From Clostridium sp. CF012 (GTDB lineage Bacteria > Bacillota > Clostridia > Clostridiales > Clostridiaceae), in NCBI RefSeq assembly GCF_018861755.1, contig NZ_JAHLEF010000025.1, positions 1 to 64,000 of the forward strand: 64,000 nucleotides of DNA, read 5' to 3'. The stretch's first letter is position 1, and each line of letters begins with the position of its first letter. Under the pieces are notes generated by a model that saw only the letters and a program-made list of their open reading frames with translations, was not told the origin of the DNA and searched no databases. Positions 17,722 to 25,957 of this stretch are shown here, piece by piece. A program made the translations under genes and the position numbers.

Positions 17722-18026
17722 TTCTAATTCCTCCCTATATTTAATATATTTTCCTATTTAATTATACTATAAATTTAAATGTATGACAAATCTATACGTC
17801 TTATTTGTTCGGATAATTTAATTTAAAATAGACACTGATAAGCCTATTTTGATTTTTAACGTATGTAATTCGGTATTTTAATACTGCTATACGTTAACAA
17901 TTAAAATTGTCTAAAAAACGCTATAAAATCACTGTGAGCCTGTACGGTTTAAACCCACAAGAAAACTTTCAAAAATAATTTCAAATTTAATATCCTGTGC
18001 ATTTTACTCCACTAACTTTATAATTA
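17722..18026. other. Intergenic region upstream of the methyltransferase gene
   Basis: About 300 bp with no supported gene. It holds the methyltransferase promoter region and leads into the second copy of the duplicated terminator. I see no riboswitch or tRNA. Confidence 0.5.
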
Positions 18027-18062
18027 AAGACCCTACTAGAATAAATAATTCTAGTAGGGTCT
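18027..18062. terminator. Terminator, copy 2 of the duplicated hairpin
   Basis: Same arms as 16328-16364 with loop AAATA; the left flank CTTTATAATTA is also identical. It lies downstream of the minus-strand PAP2 gene. Confidence 0.8.
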
Positions 18063-18105
18063 ACTATTTTAAATAATTTAGTTTTAATTAAAAGTAACTA
18101 GATTC

Positions 18106-18678
18106 TTATTTACTTTTAAAAATATTGAATTTAATAGTAAAATGTTTATCTAAATATTTATTTAGACCTTTCTTCATTGAAAACTTATAAACTAAAATAG
18201 TAATATAAGCCCATATTCCAGCTATAATCCATCCACCAACAACATCCCCCGGATAGTGCACTCCAACATAAACCCTACTAACTCCCACAAGAATTAAATA
18301 TATAAATACAAACCCACTCATTAAATAAGCGACTTTTTTATTCTTTATTCGTTTAAATATAATGTAAATAAGTACAATTCCTATAGCCGCAGAAATAGAA
18401 GAATGACCGCTAGGAAAACTATAGCCATCGGCCTTCGTTAGCCATATCCCCATGGGTCTATCTCTTTTTACTATATTTTTAAGTATCAAGTTGGTAAAAC
18501 CAGTAAATCCGATACTAAATGCACAACAAATAGCTTCTACTTTCTTATTGAAAAGATATAATAGAATAAAAACTATTGCGGTTAATAAAATCTGGGGGAT
18601 TTTGTCCGAAGACTTTGAAAGAGCAATAAAAAATTGATCCCATCCTAAATTTATAGAACTTGCTAAATAATAAATCAT
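18106..18678 (-). CDS. PAP2-family lipid phosphatase
   Basis: Membrane protein of 190 residues. The three acid-phosphatase motifs are intact: KNIVKRDRP, FPSGHS and SRVYVGVHYPGD. Members of this family dephosphorylate undecaprenyl pyrophosphate or phosphatidic-acid-type lipids at the outer face of the membrane. It lies 44 bp downstream of uppP on the same strand, so two unrelated C55-PP phosphatases seem to be co-transcribed, which fits recycling of the cell-wall lipid carrier. Confidence 0.9.
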   Translation of the reverse strand: MIYYLASSINLGWDQFFIALSKSSDKIPQILLTAIVFILLYLFNKKVEAICCAFSIGFTGFTNLILKNIVKRDRPMGIWLTKADGYSFPSGHSSISAAIGIVLIYIIFKRIKNKKVAYLMSGFVFIYLILVGVSRVYVGVHYPGDVVGGWIIAGIWAYITILVYKFSMKKGLNKYLDKHFTIKFNIFKSK

Positions 18679-18722
18679 TTTAATTTAACCATCCTCTCTA
18701 TGATTTTCTCTCAAATCATTAA

Positions 18723-19571
18723 TTATGTTAAAGTAATAATCTTAGTTAATACTAATATCCCAAGTAAACATCCTACTACTATTCTATATACTGCAAAGAC
18801 TTTCATTGGCTTCTTTTTCAAGTAATCAACAAATTTTTTCATAACAATTAAAGCTACTAGGAAAGCTACAAAAACTCCAACTATCAATGCAATCCATAAT
18901 GATTTCGTCATTATAGAATAATCAAATTCGAATAAATCCTTACCTGTTGCCCCTATCATAGCGGGAATGGCTATGAAAAATGAAAATTCTGCTGCTATTG
19001 GTGTTGATAATCCTGCAATCCATCCACCCATGATTGTAGACGCACTTCTTGACATTCCTGGCCACATAGAAAGAAGTTGTAATAACCCAATTTTAAATGA
19101 TTGCACAGGTGTTATGCTATCTATACTTTCTACTTTATGATCCCTACCTCCAAATCTCTTTTCGATTATTAATAACAATAATCCACCAACTATAAATCCT
19201 ACTATGACAGCTTCTGGTATAAATTTCGATTTTATTTTATCGTATAATAATACTCCTGCAATTCCCATGGGAATAGATGCTGTAATAACATTTACCCCAA
19301 ACTTAAATCCTTTTTTGCCCTCTTTTCCTTTGGTAAATATAAACTTAAAAAATTCTATTATACTTTCTTTAATCTTCTTCCAATATAAAACAACCACAGC
19401 CATTATTGCTCCAAGTTGAATTACAACTTCAAACATCTCTGCAAATTTCCCTTGAAATCCGATTGCCCATCCAGCTAATATCATGTGACCTGTAGAAGAT
19501 ACTGGGATAAATTCTGTTAGTCCCTCTACTATTGCTATTATAATTGCTTTTAATAAAAATATTATATCGAT
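18723..19571 (-). CDS. uppP: Undecaprenyl-diphosphatase UppP (BacA) with non-standard start codon
   Basis: The first ATG (19484) gives only 253 residues and omits the essential N-terminal motif. The same frame continues upstream through EGLTEFIPVSSTGH to an in-frame stop at 19575-19577. The only possible starts before that motif are ATC codons at 19574 and 19571. CTCCTTT at 19581-19587 (AAAGGAG on the minus strand) sits 9 nt before ATC 19571, where relatives have ATG. The full product is then 283 codons with the stop, normal for UppP, and includes PGMSRSASTIMGG. It dephosphorylates undecaprenyl pyrophosphate and gives bacitracin tolerance. ATC use or a point mutation or sequencing error of ATG are the alternatives. 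Confidence 0.85.
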   Translation of the reverse strand: MDIIFLLKAIIIAIVEGLTEFIPVSSTGHMILAGWAIGFQGKFAEMFEVVIQLGAIMAVVVLYWKKIKESIIEFFKFIFTKGKEGKKGFKFGVNVITASIPMGIAGVLLYDKIKSKFIPEAVIVGFIVGGLLLLIIEKRFGGRDHKVESIDSITPVQSFKIGLLQLLSMWPGMSRSASTIMGGWIAGLSTPIAAEFSFFIAIPAMIGATGKDLFEFDYSIMTKSLWIALIVGVFVAFLVALIVMKKFVDYLKKKPMKVFAVYRIVVGCLLGILVLTKIITLT

Positions 19572-19680
19572 GATTTACCACTCCTTTGAAAATAATTATA
19601 AATATATGTACATATTTTATAATAATAATGCATAGGTTACTATCTGTAAAGCTTCCAGTAATATGACATGTATACAAAAA

Positions 19681-19735
19681 AATCACCTATAGTCCAAACA
19701 CCTTTTTTCAAAGTGTCCATGCTATAGGTACCATT
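19681..19735 (-). terminator. Bipartite hairpin terminator upstream of uppP
   Basis: On the minus strand CCTATAG pairs with CTATAGG, enclosing a second stem (ACACTTT with AAGGTGT), followed by GATTTTTTT. It probably ends the RR/HK transcript, though it could also act as a leader attenuator of uppP. Confidence 0.65.
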
Positions 19736-19831
19736 ATATTCTATATCCCTCTTGTTTTTTTATTGCAATCTAGTTGTAATGATATTTTTTATTATCCACA
19801 ATGTATTTCATAATTAATTTCTAAAACCTTA

Positions 19832-20935
19832 TTAACTACCCAAAGGCAATTTAATTGTAAAAATAGTTCTCTCATAATTGCTTTCAACAAAAATCTCACC
19901 TTCATGAAGCTCTATTATACTTTTAGTTATAGCAAGACCTAATCCTGAACCTCCAGCAAATTCTGAACGTGATTTTTCAACTCTATAAAACCTTTCAAAA
20001 ATAAAAGGTATATCTATACTTGGTATTGGTCCACCATAATTAATCACCTCTATAACCGCACTATTATTTTCTTTCCTAGTACATATGTCAATATACTCCG
20101 TTCCACTTCCATAGTTTATACCATTAGAAATTAGATTTTCAAATGCTCTAGCTACTTTAACTGCATCAGCCATTATTAAAAGTTTATCCTCCGAAAAATA
20201 TGTCCTACATTCTATATTTTTTTTTCTTAACTGTGGACTAAATTCCAATACCACTTGATTCAAAAGTTCAATTACATTTACTAATTCTTTATTTAGTTTT
20301 AAAGTGCTATTTCTCATTATGGTATACTGAAATAAGTCATCAATTAACGTGTTCAATCTCTTTGATTTTTCATAGGCAATACTTACATAGTATCTAAGCT
20401 TAACTTCATCTTCATATTTATCCTTATCTATAAGTTCAAGATACCCTAATATTGATGTTAATGGAGTGCGTAAATCATGAGATACATTTGTTATCAATTC
20501 ATATTTTGTTTGTTCTGCTCTTCGCTCTTCTTCTATTGATTTATTTAATTTTTCTATTATTTCATTCATATTTTTAGCCATTTTTCCAAGCTCTGATTTC
20601 GGTTTTTCTGGTATCTTTTTTTCTATTTCACCCTTAACTATAGCTTTCATATGTTCATCAATTTCCACAAAATACTTAATCTTCTTATAAATTGATAAAT
20701 GAAAATAGATTATAAAAATTATTATCCATATTATAATTGCTACTGTGTTAAAATTAATATGCTGCCTTAAAATATAAATCAGGTTTAACAAGTCTTGTGA
20801 GTTCTTTAAAATAACATCCGTCAAAAATCTCCACATGACGTATATAGCCATCATAGTTAACGCTGAAAATACAAAGTTAAGTACTATACCAAACACTATT
20901 TTTAACTCTAATTTATATGTACTATTTTTACTCAA
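19832..20935 (-). CDS. Sensor histidine kinase, VanS-like
   Basis: Protein of 367 residues starting with TTG 20935, which overlaps the response-regulator stop. Two membrane helices (about 12-32 and 60-78) bracket a short loop. A HAMP-like linker is followed by H-box NVSHDLRTPLTSILGYLELI, N-box ENLISNGINYG and G-box GGSGLGLAI. The short sensor loop and this architecture are those of VanS/PhoR-type kinases. It lies downstream of a vanY-type gene and upstream of uppP, so an envelope signal is likely. Confidence 0.92.
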   Translation of the reverse strand: MSKNSTYKLELKIVFGIVLNFVFSALTMMAIYVMWRFLTDVILKNSQDLLNLIYILRQHINFNTVAIIIWIIIFIIYFHLSIYKKIKYFVEIDEHMKAIVKGEIEKKIPEKPKSELGKMAKNMNEIIEKLNKSIEEERRAEQTKYELITNVSHDLRTPLTSILGYLELIDKDKYEDEVKLRYYVSIAYEKSKRLNTLIDDLFQYTIMRNSTLKLNKELVNVIELLNQVVLEFSPQLRKKNIECRTYFSEDKLLIMADAVKVARAFENLISNGINYGSGTEYIDICTRKENNSAVIEVINYGGPIPSIDIPFIFERFYRVEKSRSEFAGGSGLGLAITKSIIELHEGEIFVESNYERTIFTIKLPLGS

Positions 20936-21623
20936 GTTTATACCCTACTCCCCATATAGTATGAATAAGTTTCTCACCATCTAAAACCGCATCAAGCTTG
21001 TCTCTTAGTTTACTCATGTGAGCCATAACTGTATTATTTGATTGATAATATTTTTCTTTCCAAACTCTTTGAAATATTTCTTCTGCACTAAAAACTCTTC
21101 CTGTATTATTAGCTAAGAGGTGTAATATTTCAAATTCTGTATGGGTTAAAGCAATAATCTTATTATATACTTCTACCTGATGAGTGGACTTTTTTATTTT
21201 AAGTGGTCCTATAACTATAATATCGCTATCTTTTAATTCCTCACTATTTTTATCAAATTCGTAAACTCTTCTAAATATAGCCTTAACCCTAACCATAAGC
21301 TCTAAAGGATTAAATGGTTTTACCATATAATCATCTGCTCCTATCAATAATCCCTTTATTTTATCTGAATCTTGATTTTTAGCACTTAGCATAATTATAG
21401 GTATATTGAGCTTCTTTCTAACTTTGTTACATACTTCTAATCCATCAATTTTGGGCATCATTATATCTAGTATTATAAGACTTATATCACAATTATCAAT
21501 AACCTGCAAAGCTTCTTCCCCATCATATGCCTTATAACTATTGTAACCTTCATTAGTTAAATATATCTCAATTAAATTAACTATTTCTTTATCATCATCT
21601 ACAATTAATATATTTTTACTCAT
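20928..21623 (-). CDS. OmpR-family response regulator, VanR-like
   Basis: Protein of 231 residues: receiver with VDDDKEI, phospho-Asp in LIILDIMMPKIDGLEV and Lys in VKPFNPLEL, then a winged helix ending IHTIWGVGYKLE. The end is nearly the same as in the second VanR-like regulator at 54 kb (KTVWGVGYKIE). It overlaps the kinase by 8 nt. It may act on the paired CTTAAGATTT repeats upstream of vanY. Confidence 0.93.
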   Translation of the reverse strand: MSKNILIVDDDKEIVNLIEIYLTNEGYNSYKAYDGEEALQVIDNCDISLIILDIMMPKIDGLEVCNKVRKKLNIPIIMLSAKNQDSDKIKGLLIGADDYMVKPFNPLELMVRVKAIFRRVYEFDKNSEELKDSDIIVIGPLKIKKSTHQVEVYNKIIALTHTEFEILHLLANNTGRVFSAEEIFQRVWKEKYYQSNNTVMAHMSKLRDKLDAVLDGEKLIHTIWGVGYKLE

Positions 21624-21854
21624 ATAATCACTCCATTTGTTTACTCTTATAGAGTTTTAAGTCTATTTATACATTCTTTTATAAGTATATATCTTAAAAA
21701 TAGATTTGTCTAACATGAATATAGAAACACAATCACTACAATTCGCACCCTTTTTTTTACCCACATCATATTTGTAAAAACTCACTTTATTGAATAAGTA
21801 AAATGGTCTGTAAATATTTTATTTTTTTATGCTATAATTATATGCTTTGATTGT

Positions 21855-22562
21855 TTAAGGTTTTAAAAATTCCTCTAAGGTAATATCCTTCGAGTAAATT
21901 TCCTCTGAATTCTTAGTCCCCACATACCTTACATGCCAAGGTTCATAATTATAACCTGTAACCTCTTTTTTACCTTTTCCATATCTTATTATAAATCCAA
22001 ATTTATAAGCATTATCTTTAAGCCATATACCTTCTTTGGTATATTCAAAGCCTGTACTTTTTTTAGAATTAGTTATATCCATCGCAAGTCCTGATTGATG
22101 TTCACTTTTACCTGCCTTTGCCACATAATTATATGTATATCCTTTTCCGTTTGTTTTAATACTATTTTTATATAACTCCTCTTGAGTTGCATAAGATCTA
22201 TAACCAGATAATGCGTAAAGTATAATGCCCTCCTGTTCACTTTTTTTAAATAATTTTTTAAGTGCATCGCCTGCAACCTCATTCATCTGCATTTCTTCAT
22301 TTGACACGGTAGAATAAAATCTGATATTTGGAACTTTCAAATGATCGGGAACATAATCTTTATCTAGTTCATTTTTCCTATTCACTAATATTAAAATACC
22401 ATCGTCTACATTGCTATTTTCATTAGGCATATCATTCACAGCTTCAATATAAATGTTTCTTTCAATTACATCCCCTATAACTTTTAGGCTACCATACCTG
22501 CTATTTATATACATTAGTCCTATAATACCTAAAATCAAACTTATTATAATTTTCTTTTTCAA
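21855..22562 (-). CDS. vanY: VanY-type zinc D,D-carboxypeptidase
   Basis: Membrane-anchored protein of 235 residues starting at TTG 22562 after AAGGAGG (22571-22577). An N-terminal signal anchor (about 4-20) is followed by an M15B peptidase domain. The zinc ligands are His155 (SEHQSGLAMDI), Asp162 and His210 (EPWHVRYVG), with Glu207 as the base. VanY removes D-Ala from pentapeptide stems. The leader contains a small ORF and a run of ten G, and its promoter matches that of vanW at 49.7 kb. It may supply the carboxypeptidase that the van cluster at 46-55 kb lacks. Confidence 0.9.
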   Translation of the reverse strand: MKKKIIISLILGIIGLMYINSRYGSLKVIGDVIERNIYIEAVNDMPNENSNVDDGILILVNRKNELDKDYVPDHLKVPNIRFYSTVSNEEMQMNEVAGDALKKLFKKSEQEGIILYALSGYRSYATQEELYKNSIKTNGKGYTYNYVAKAGKSEHQSGLAMDITNSKKSTGFEYTKEGIWLKDNAYKFGFIIRYGKGKKEVTGYNYEPWHVRYVGTKNSEEIYSKDITLEEFLKP

Positions 22563-22575
22563 TTTAAACTCCTCC

Positions 22576-22638
22576 TTATTTACCTTTAGTAAGCTCTGAG
22601 ACCCTCGTCCCTCTATATCTCAATCGTGGAGGAGTCAT
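22576..22638 (-). CDS. Small leader ORF upstream of vanY (20 aa)
   Basis: ATG 22638 to TAA 22576 encodes a 20-residue, strongly basic peptide beginning MTPPRLRYRG. Its stop codon overlaps the vanY ribosome site, so ribosomes ending here could reinitiate at vanY. The only purine-rich stretch before its ATG is the run of ten G at 22645-22654. No homologue is recognised; translation is inferred. Confidence 0.4.
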   Translation of the reverse strand: MTPPRLRYRGTRVSELTKGK

Positions 22639-22644
22639 TTTTAT

Positions 22645-22654
22645 CCCCCCCCCC
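22645..22654 (-). repeat. Homopolymeric G10 tract in the vanY leader
   Basis: Ten consecutive G on the minus strand, 6 nt before the leader ORF start. Such tracts change length readily in bacteria. Confidence 0.85.
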
Positions 22655-22715
22655 TAGAATTTCAAACAAAATCTTTTAAAACTTCTTATATATGCTCGTA
22701 GTAAAATGCATATCC

Positions 22716-22800
22716 CTACTCTCTTATATTACAAAAATAAGCTTAGGGAAATTGTAATTAAACCTTAAGATTTCTTAAGATTTAATTTTACTAAGCAATC
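22716..22800 (-). promoter_or_regulatory. VanR-type promoter/operator of vanY
   Basis: Two adjoining copies of CTTAAGATTT (22764-22773 and 22774-22783) form a tandem operator of 10-bp period. The whole 85-bp block aligns without gaps, at about 69 of 85 positions, with 49700-49784 in front of vanW. Both lie upstream of minus-strand genes in the same orientation. Confidence 0.75.
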
Positions 22801-22954
22801 GTCTCAGAGAAAATCCTTTAACTAAATTGTTTAATTCTTTATAATAGCTATAAGAAATATTTTTTGTTGGGCTTTAATAAACTTATATTTTCACATATGA
22901 CATTTTAATCTTTTAACAAATTAATAAAAAAAACCAAAATAGGAGTGTGATCTC

Positions 22955-23926
22955 ATGAGACTTCACAGGCTACTCGGAATTGTTATGTTGCTTAATTCCC
23001 GTGGAATAATGAAAGCTGGAAACTTAGCTAAAATACTTGAAACCTCGGAAAGAACTATATACAGAGATATGGACATATTATGCGAAACAGGCATTCCTAT
23101 ACTTTCAATTCCAGGTCCTAATGGAGGTTTTTCTTTTATGGAGGACTATAAAATCAATTCAAATGTCTTAGGAAGCGGAGATGTGGTTAACCTATTGCTT
23201 TCCAGTATGGGGATCCACTCAGAAAAGAATACTGAAATGGCACAACAACTTAAAAATTCCATTATTAAGCTTGAAAATACTGTATCAAAAGAACATAAGG
23301 AAGAAATTATCAAGGCTAAGGAAAGGTTCTTTATTGATTCGGACCCTTGGTGGGGCAAAAGAATACAAAATCAGAATGTAGATATAATTAAAAAATCCGT
23401 ACTTAATTTAAAAAAATTAAAACTTCATTATAAAAAGTATGATGGGAAAATATCTGAAAGGATTATACGGCCTTATGGTGCGGTAGTAAAAAATTCAGAT
23501 TGGTATGTGATAGCCTTATGTGAACTTAAAAATGAGGTTAGGATTTTTAAGTGCAGCAGGATTGAAAACATTGAAGTGCTAGCTGAAAGTTTCAGCATGC
23601 CTCTAAACTTTTATCTGGAAGAGTTTTGGGAAAATAGTAAGCATCAATTTGTGAGGCAAGCATCCCTTAAGGTAAACCATGATTCATATCCTGTTAAAAT
23701 TAAATTCTATGAGGAAAAGAAACGAACTCTTGAAGGCTTTTATGTACTTTCTTCCATTAAAGTTGCGGACAATTGGGTTTATGATATAGATATGATAAGT
23801 TTTCAAACTGCCTGCAATGTAATCTTTCCTTTAAGTGATAGGATTGAGGTTTTAGAACCTATAGAACTTAGAGAGTATGTAATTAGAAAAATAAATAAAT
23901 CTTTTAATTTATATAAAGTTAAATAA
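22955..23926 (+). CDS. WYL-domain transcriptional regulator (HTH_11)
   Basis: Protein of 323 residues. An N-terminal winged helix (MRLHRLLGIVMLLNSRG, LAKILETSERTIYRDMD) is followed by a WYL domain from about residue 140 (LHYKKYDGKISERIIRPYG, then DWYVIALCELK). WYL proteins bind nucleic-acid or small ligands and often act as repressors. It is followed after 73 bp by a GyrI-like effector-binding protein, and the pair may be functionally linked. RBS AGGAGTG. Confidence 0.9.
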   Translation: MRLHRLLGIVMLLNSRGIMKAGNLAKILETSERTIYRDMDILCETGIPILSIPGPNGGFSFMEDYKINSNVLGSGDVVNLLLSSMGIHSEKNTEMAQQLKNSIIKLENTVSKEHKEEIIKAKERFFIDSDPWWGKRIQNQNVDIIKKSVLNLKKLKLHYKKYDGKISERIIRPYGAVVKNSDWYVIALCELKNEVRIFKCSRIENIEVLAESFSMPLNFYLEEFWENSKHQFVRQASLKVNHDSYPVKIKFYEEKKRTLEGFYVLSSIKVADNWVYDIDMISFQTACNVIFPLSDRIEVLEPIELREYVIRKINKSFNLYKVK

Positions 23927-23999
23927 ATTCCTGACATACTGTTGGCAAGGATTATTTGATATAATTGTGATATCAAATAAATGGATGGAGGTCGTAATT

Positions 24000-24449
24000 A
24001 TGGAAGAAAAAATAGTAAGCATGGAAGGATTTAAGGCTGTAGGTATACCTTACTTTGGAAACAATAGTAATGGTGAAATTGCTACCCTTTGGGAAGCATT
24101 TAACAAAAACTGCAGAGACATAAAGCACAAAAGTAAGTCCATGCTGTATTATGGTATATGTGATTGTGGAATGGATTCAGAAGGTAGATTTCGCTATACT
24201 GCATGCGTCGAAGTAGATAGCTTTTCCGATGTACCGGAAGTCATGGTAACAAAGGTTGTCCCAGAGGGCAGGTACCTGGTGTATACCTATAGAGGAGTTA
24301 TAAAAGATTTAGGTGCGTTTTACAACGATATATTTACCAAGTTACTTCCAGCCTCAGGATATGAAATTGAATATAGACCACAACTAGAAGTATACGATGA
24401 GAGATTTATGAACAATGGAGAATTTGATATATATGTCCCTATTAAATAA
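24000..24449 (+). CDS. GyrI-like / AraC effector-binding domain protein
   Basis: Start ATG 24000 is chosen because GGATGGAGG lies 8 nt upstream; the product has 149 residues. The sequence MEGFKAVGIPYFGNN, the WEAFN segment and the C-terminal YRPQLEVYDERF and FDIYVPIK are characteristic of the stand-alone SRPBCC-like GyrI domain. This domain binds small molecules, or inhibits gyrase in SbmC. Role here unknown; it sits beside a WYL regulator. Confidence 0.85.
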   Translation: MEEKIVSMEGFKAVGIPYFGNNSNGEIATLWEAFNKNCRDIKHKSKSMLYYGICDCGMDSEGRFRYTACVEVDSFSDVPEVMVTKVVPEGRYLVYTYRGVIKDLGAFYNDIFTKLLPASGYEIEYRPQLEVYDERFMNNGEFDIYVPIK

Positions 24450-24463
24450 TCCTTCCTATTCTA

Positions 24464-24503
24464 TAATAAAGCCATAAGAAATTAAATTCTTATGGCTTTA
24501 TTA
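24464..24503. terminator. Bidirectional terminator
   Basis: TAATAAAGCCATAAGAA and its complement form a 17-bp stem with a 6-nt loop between the convergent GyrI-like and flavoprotein genes. Confidence 0.88.
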
Positions 24504-24535
24504 TAAATTACCATTATGCTATAGTTTTTTGTACA

Positions 24536-25735
24536 TTAATTACTTCCCGCTAAGTATCCTGTAGAAAACGCCATTTGAAGATTATATCCACCTGTTTCAG
24601 CATCAATATCTATAACTTCTCCTGCAAAATAAAGATTTTTTATAAGCTTTGATTCCATAGTTGAAGCATTTATTTCTTTGACTTTAACGCCACCTGAAGT
24701 TACTTGAGCTGCTTTAATTGATAGTGTTTCTCTAGCCGTTAGTTTCATTTCCTTCATATACTCAATTATCTTATTCTCATCTGCCTTCTTTAAATCACTA
24801 ATCTTAACCTCTGTTAGTCCTAACAGGTCAAAGATTTCCTTTAAGAAATTTTGTGGAAGAGTCCCTTTTAAATTATTAAGCACAGTCTTATTTGGATTGC
24901 TTCTCATAATTTCTAATATTTCATCCTTAGATTTATCTCTTAAAAAGTCTAAAGAAACCTCCACTTCTCCCTCTACTAAAGCTTTGTTTATATAAGATGA
25001 AAGCTTTAATACCGCAGGTCCCGATATTCCAAAGTGAGTAAATATCATATCACCAAACTTTTCTATGCTACTTTTTTTAACCTTAGCTGAAATAACAACA
25101 TCCCTCATTGAAACACCTTGCAACTTTTTAACAAATTCTTCCTTTATAACTAATGGAATTAAGGCTGCATATAAAGGAGTTATAGTGTGAAATTTTCTTA
25201 ACACTTCAAACATAGAACCATCTGATCCAGAATCTGGGTAGCTCTTCCCTCCTGTTGTAACAATCACCTTTTCTCCTAAAATCCGCTTGCCGCCGTCAGT
25301 TACTACCCCTTTTATTTCTCCATGTTCAACTATTAATTCTTGGACTTTAGTGTTATACATAATCTTAACGTTATTTCTTGCTAAATCAACCTTTAATAAT
25401 TCTATAACTTCATCTGCTTTATTACTTTTGGTATATACCTTTTGGTCAAGCTCCTCTTTATATTCTAATCCATTTCCTTTAAAGTATTCTAAAAGTTCAT
25501 GGTTTGAAAATGTATAAAGAGCGCTGTATAAGAACTTTTTATTACTCACTATCTTATCAAAAAATTCCTCTATATCTCTATTATTTGTAATATTGCATCT
25601 GCCTCCACCTGTAAGCTTTAGCTTGGCACCAACTTCTTTATTTCTTTCTATTAATATAACTTCACTATTTTTTGCTGCAGTAATGGCCGCCATAATACCA
25701 GCAGGACCTCCTCCAACAACAATAACTTTTAACAT
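24536..25735 (-). CDS. HI0933-family FAD-dependent oxidoreductase (YhiN/BaiN-like)
   Basis: Protein of 399 residues. N-terminal dinucleotide site VVGGGPAGIMAAITAA, then KLKLTGGGRCNITN, VTTGGKSYPDSGSDGS and the C-terminal GEVIDIDAETGGYNLQMAF, all hallmarks of the HI0933 family. The family is widespread but its physiological substrate is mostly unknown; some gut members reduce bile-acid intermediates. RBS TGAGGTG, single gene. Confidence 0.92.
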   Translation of the reverse strand: MLKVIVVGGGPAGIMAAITAAKNSEVILIERNKEVGAKLKLTGGGRCNITNNRDIEEFFDKIVSNKKFLYSALYTFSNHELLEYFKGNGLEYKEELDQKVYTKSNKADEVIELLKVDLARNNVKIMYNTKVQELIVEHGEIKGVVTDGGKRILGEKVIVTTGGKSYPDSGSDGSMFEVLRKFHTITPLYAALIPLVIKEEFVKKLQGVSMRDVVISAKVKKSSIEKFGDMIFTHFGISGPAVLKLSSYINKALVEGEVEVSLDFLRDKSKDEILEIMRSNPNKTVLNNLKGTLPQNFLKEIFDLLGLTEVKISDLKKADENKIIEYMKEMKLTARETLSIKAAQVTSGGVKVKEINASTMESKLIKNLYFAGEVIDIDAETGGYNLQMAFSTGYLAGSN

Positions 25736-25957
25736 ACATACACCTCACTGTGTTTCATTTTTTTATTATTGAATATCTCAAATCATAATACATTTTACCA
25801 CGTTTGTAAGCCTTATTGATAGTAATGGATTATGTTTTGATATTAAAAGAATAAGCTACTTATTAGTTTTTGGAAGGAAATATTAATTATTAATAGAATA
25901 TACATACTTACGGCTAAATTTATAAATCCCAAAGGTCGAAATAAGGAGACAATTGAT

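Noticed and set aside
19429-19686. 85-codon minus-strand frame overlapping the uppP start in another frame
   Set aside because: It runs through the uppP leader and N-terminal coding region; the uppP frame there carries the conserved EGLTEFIPVSSTGH motif.
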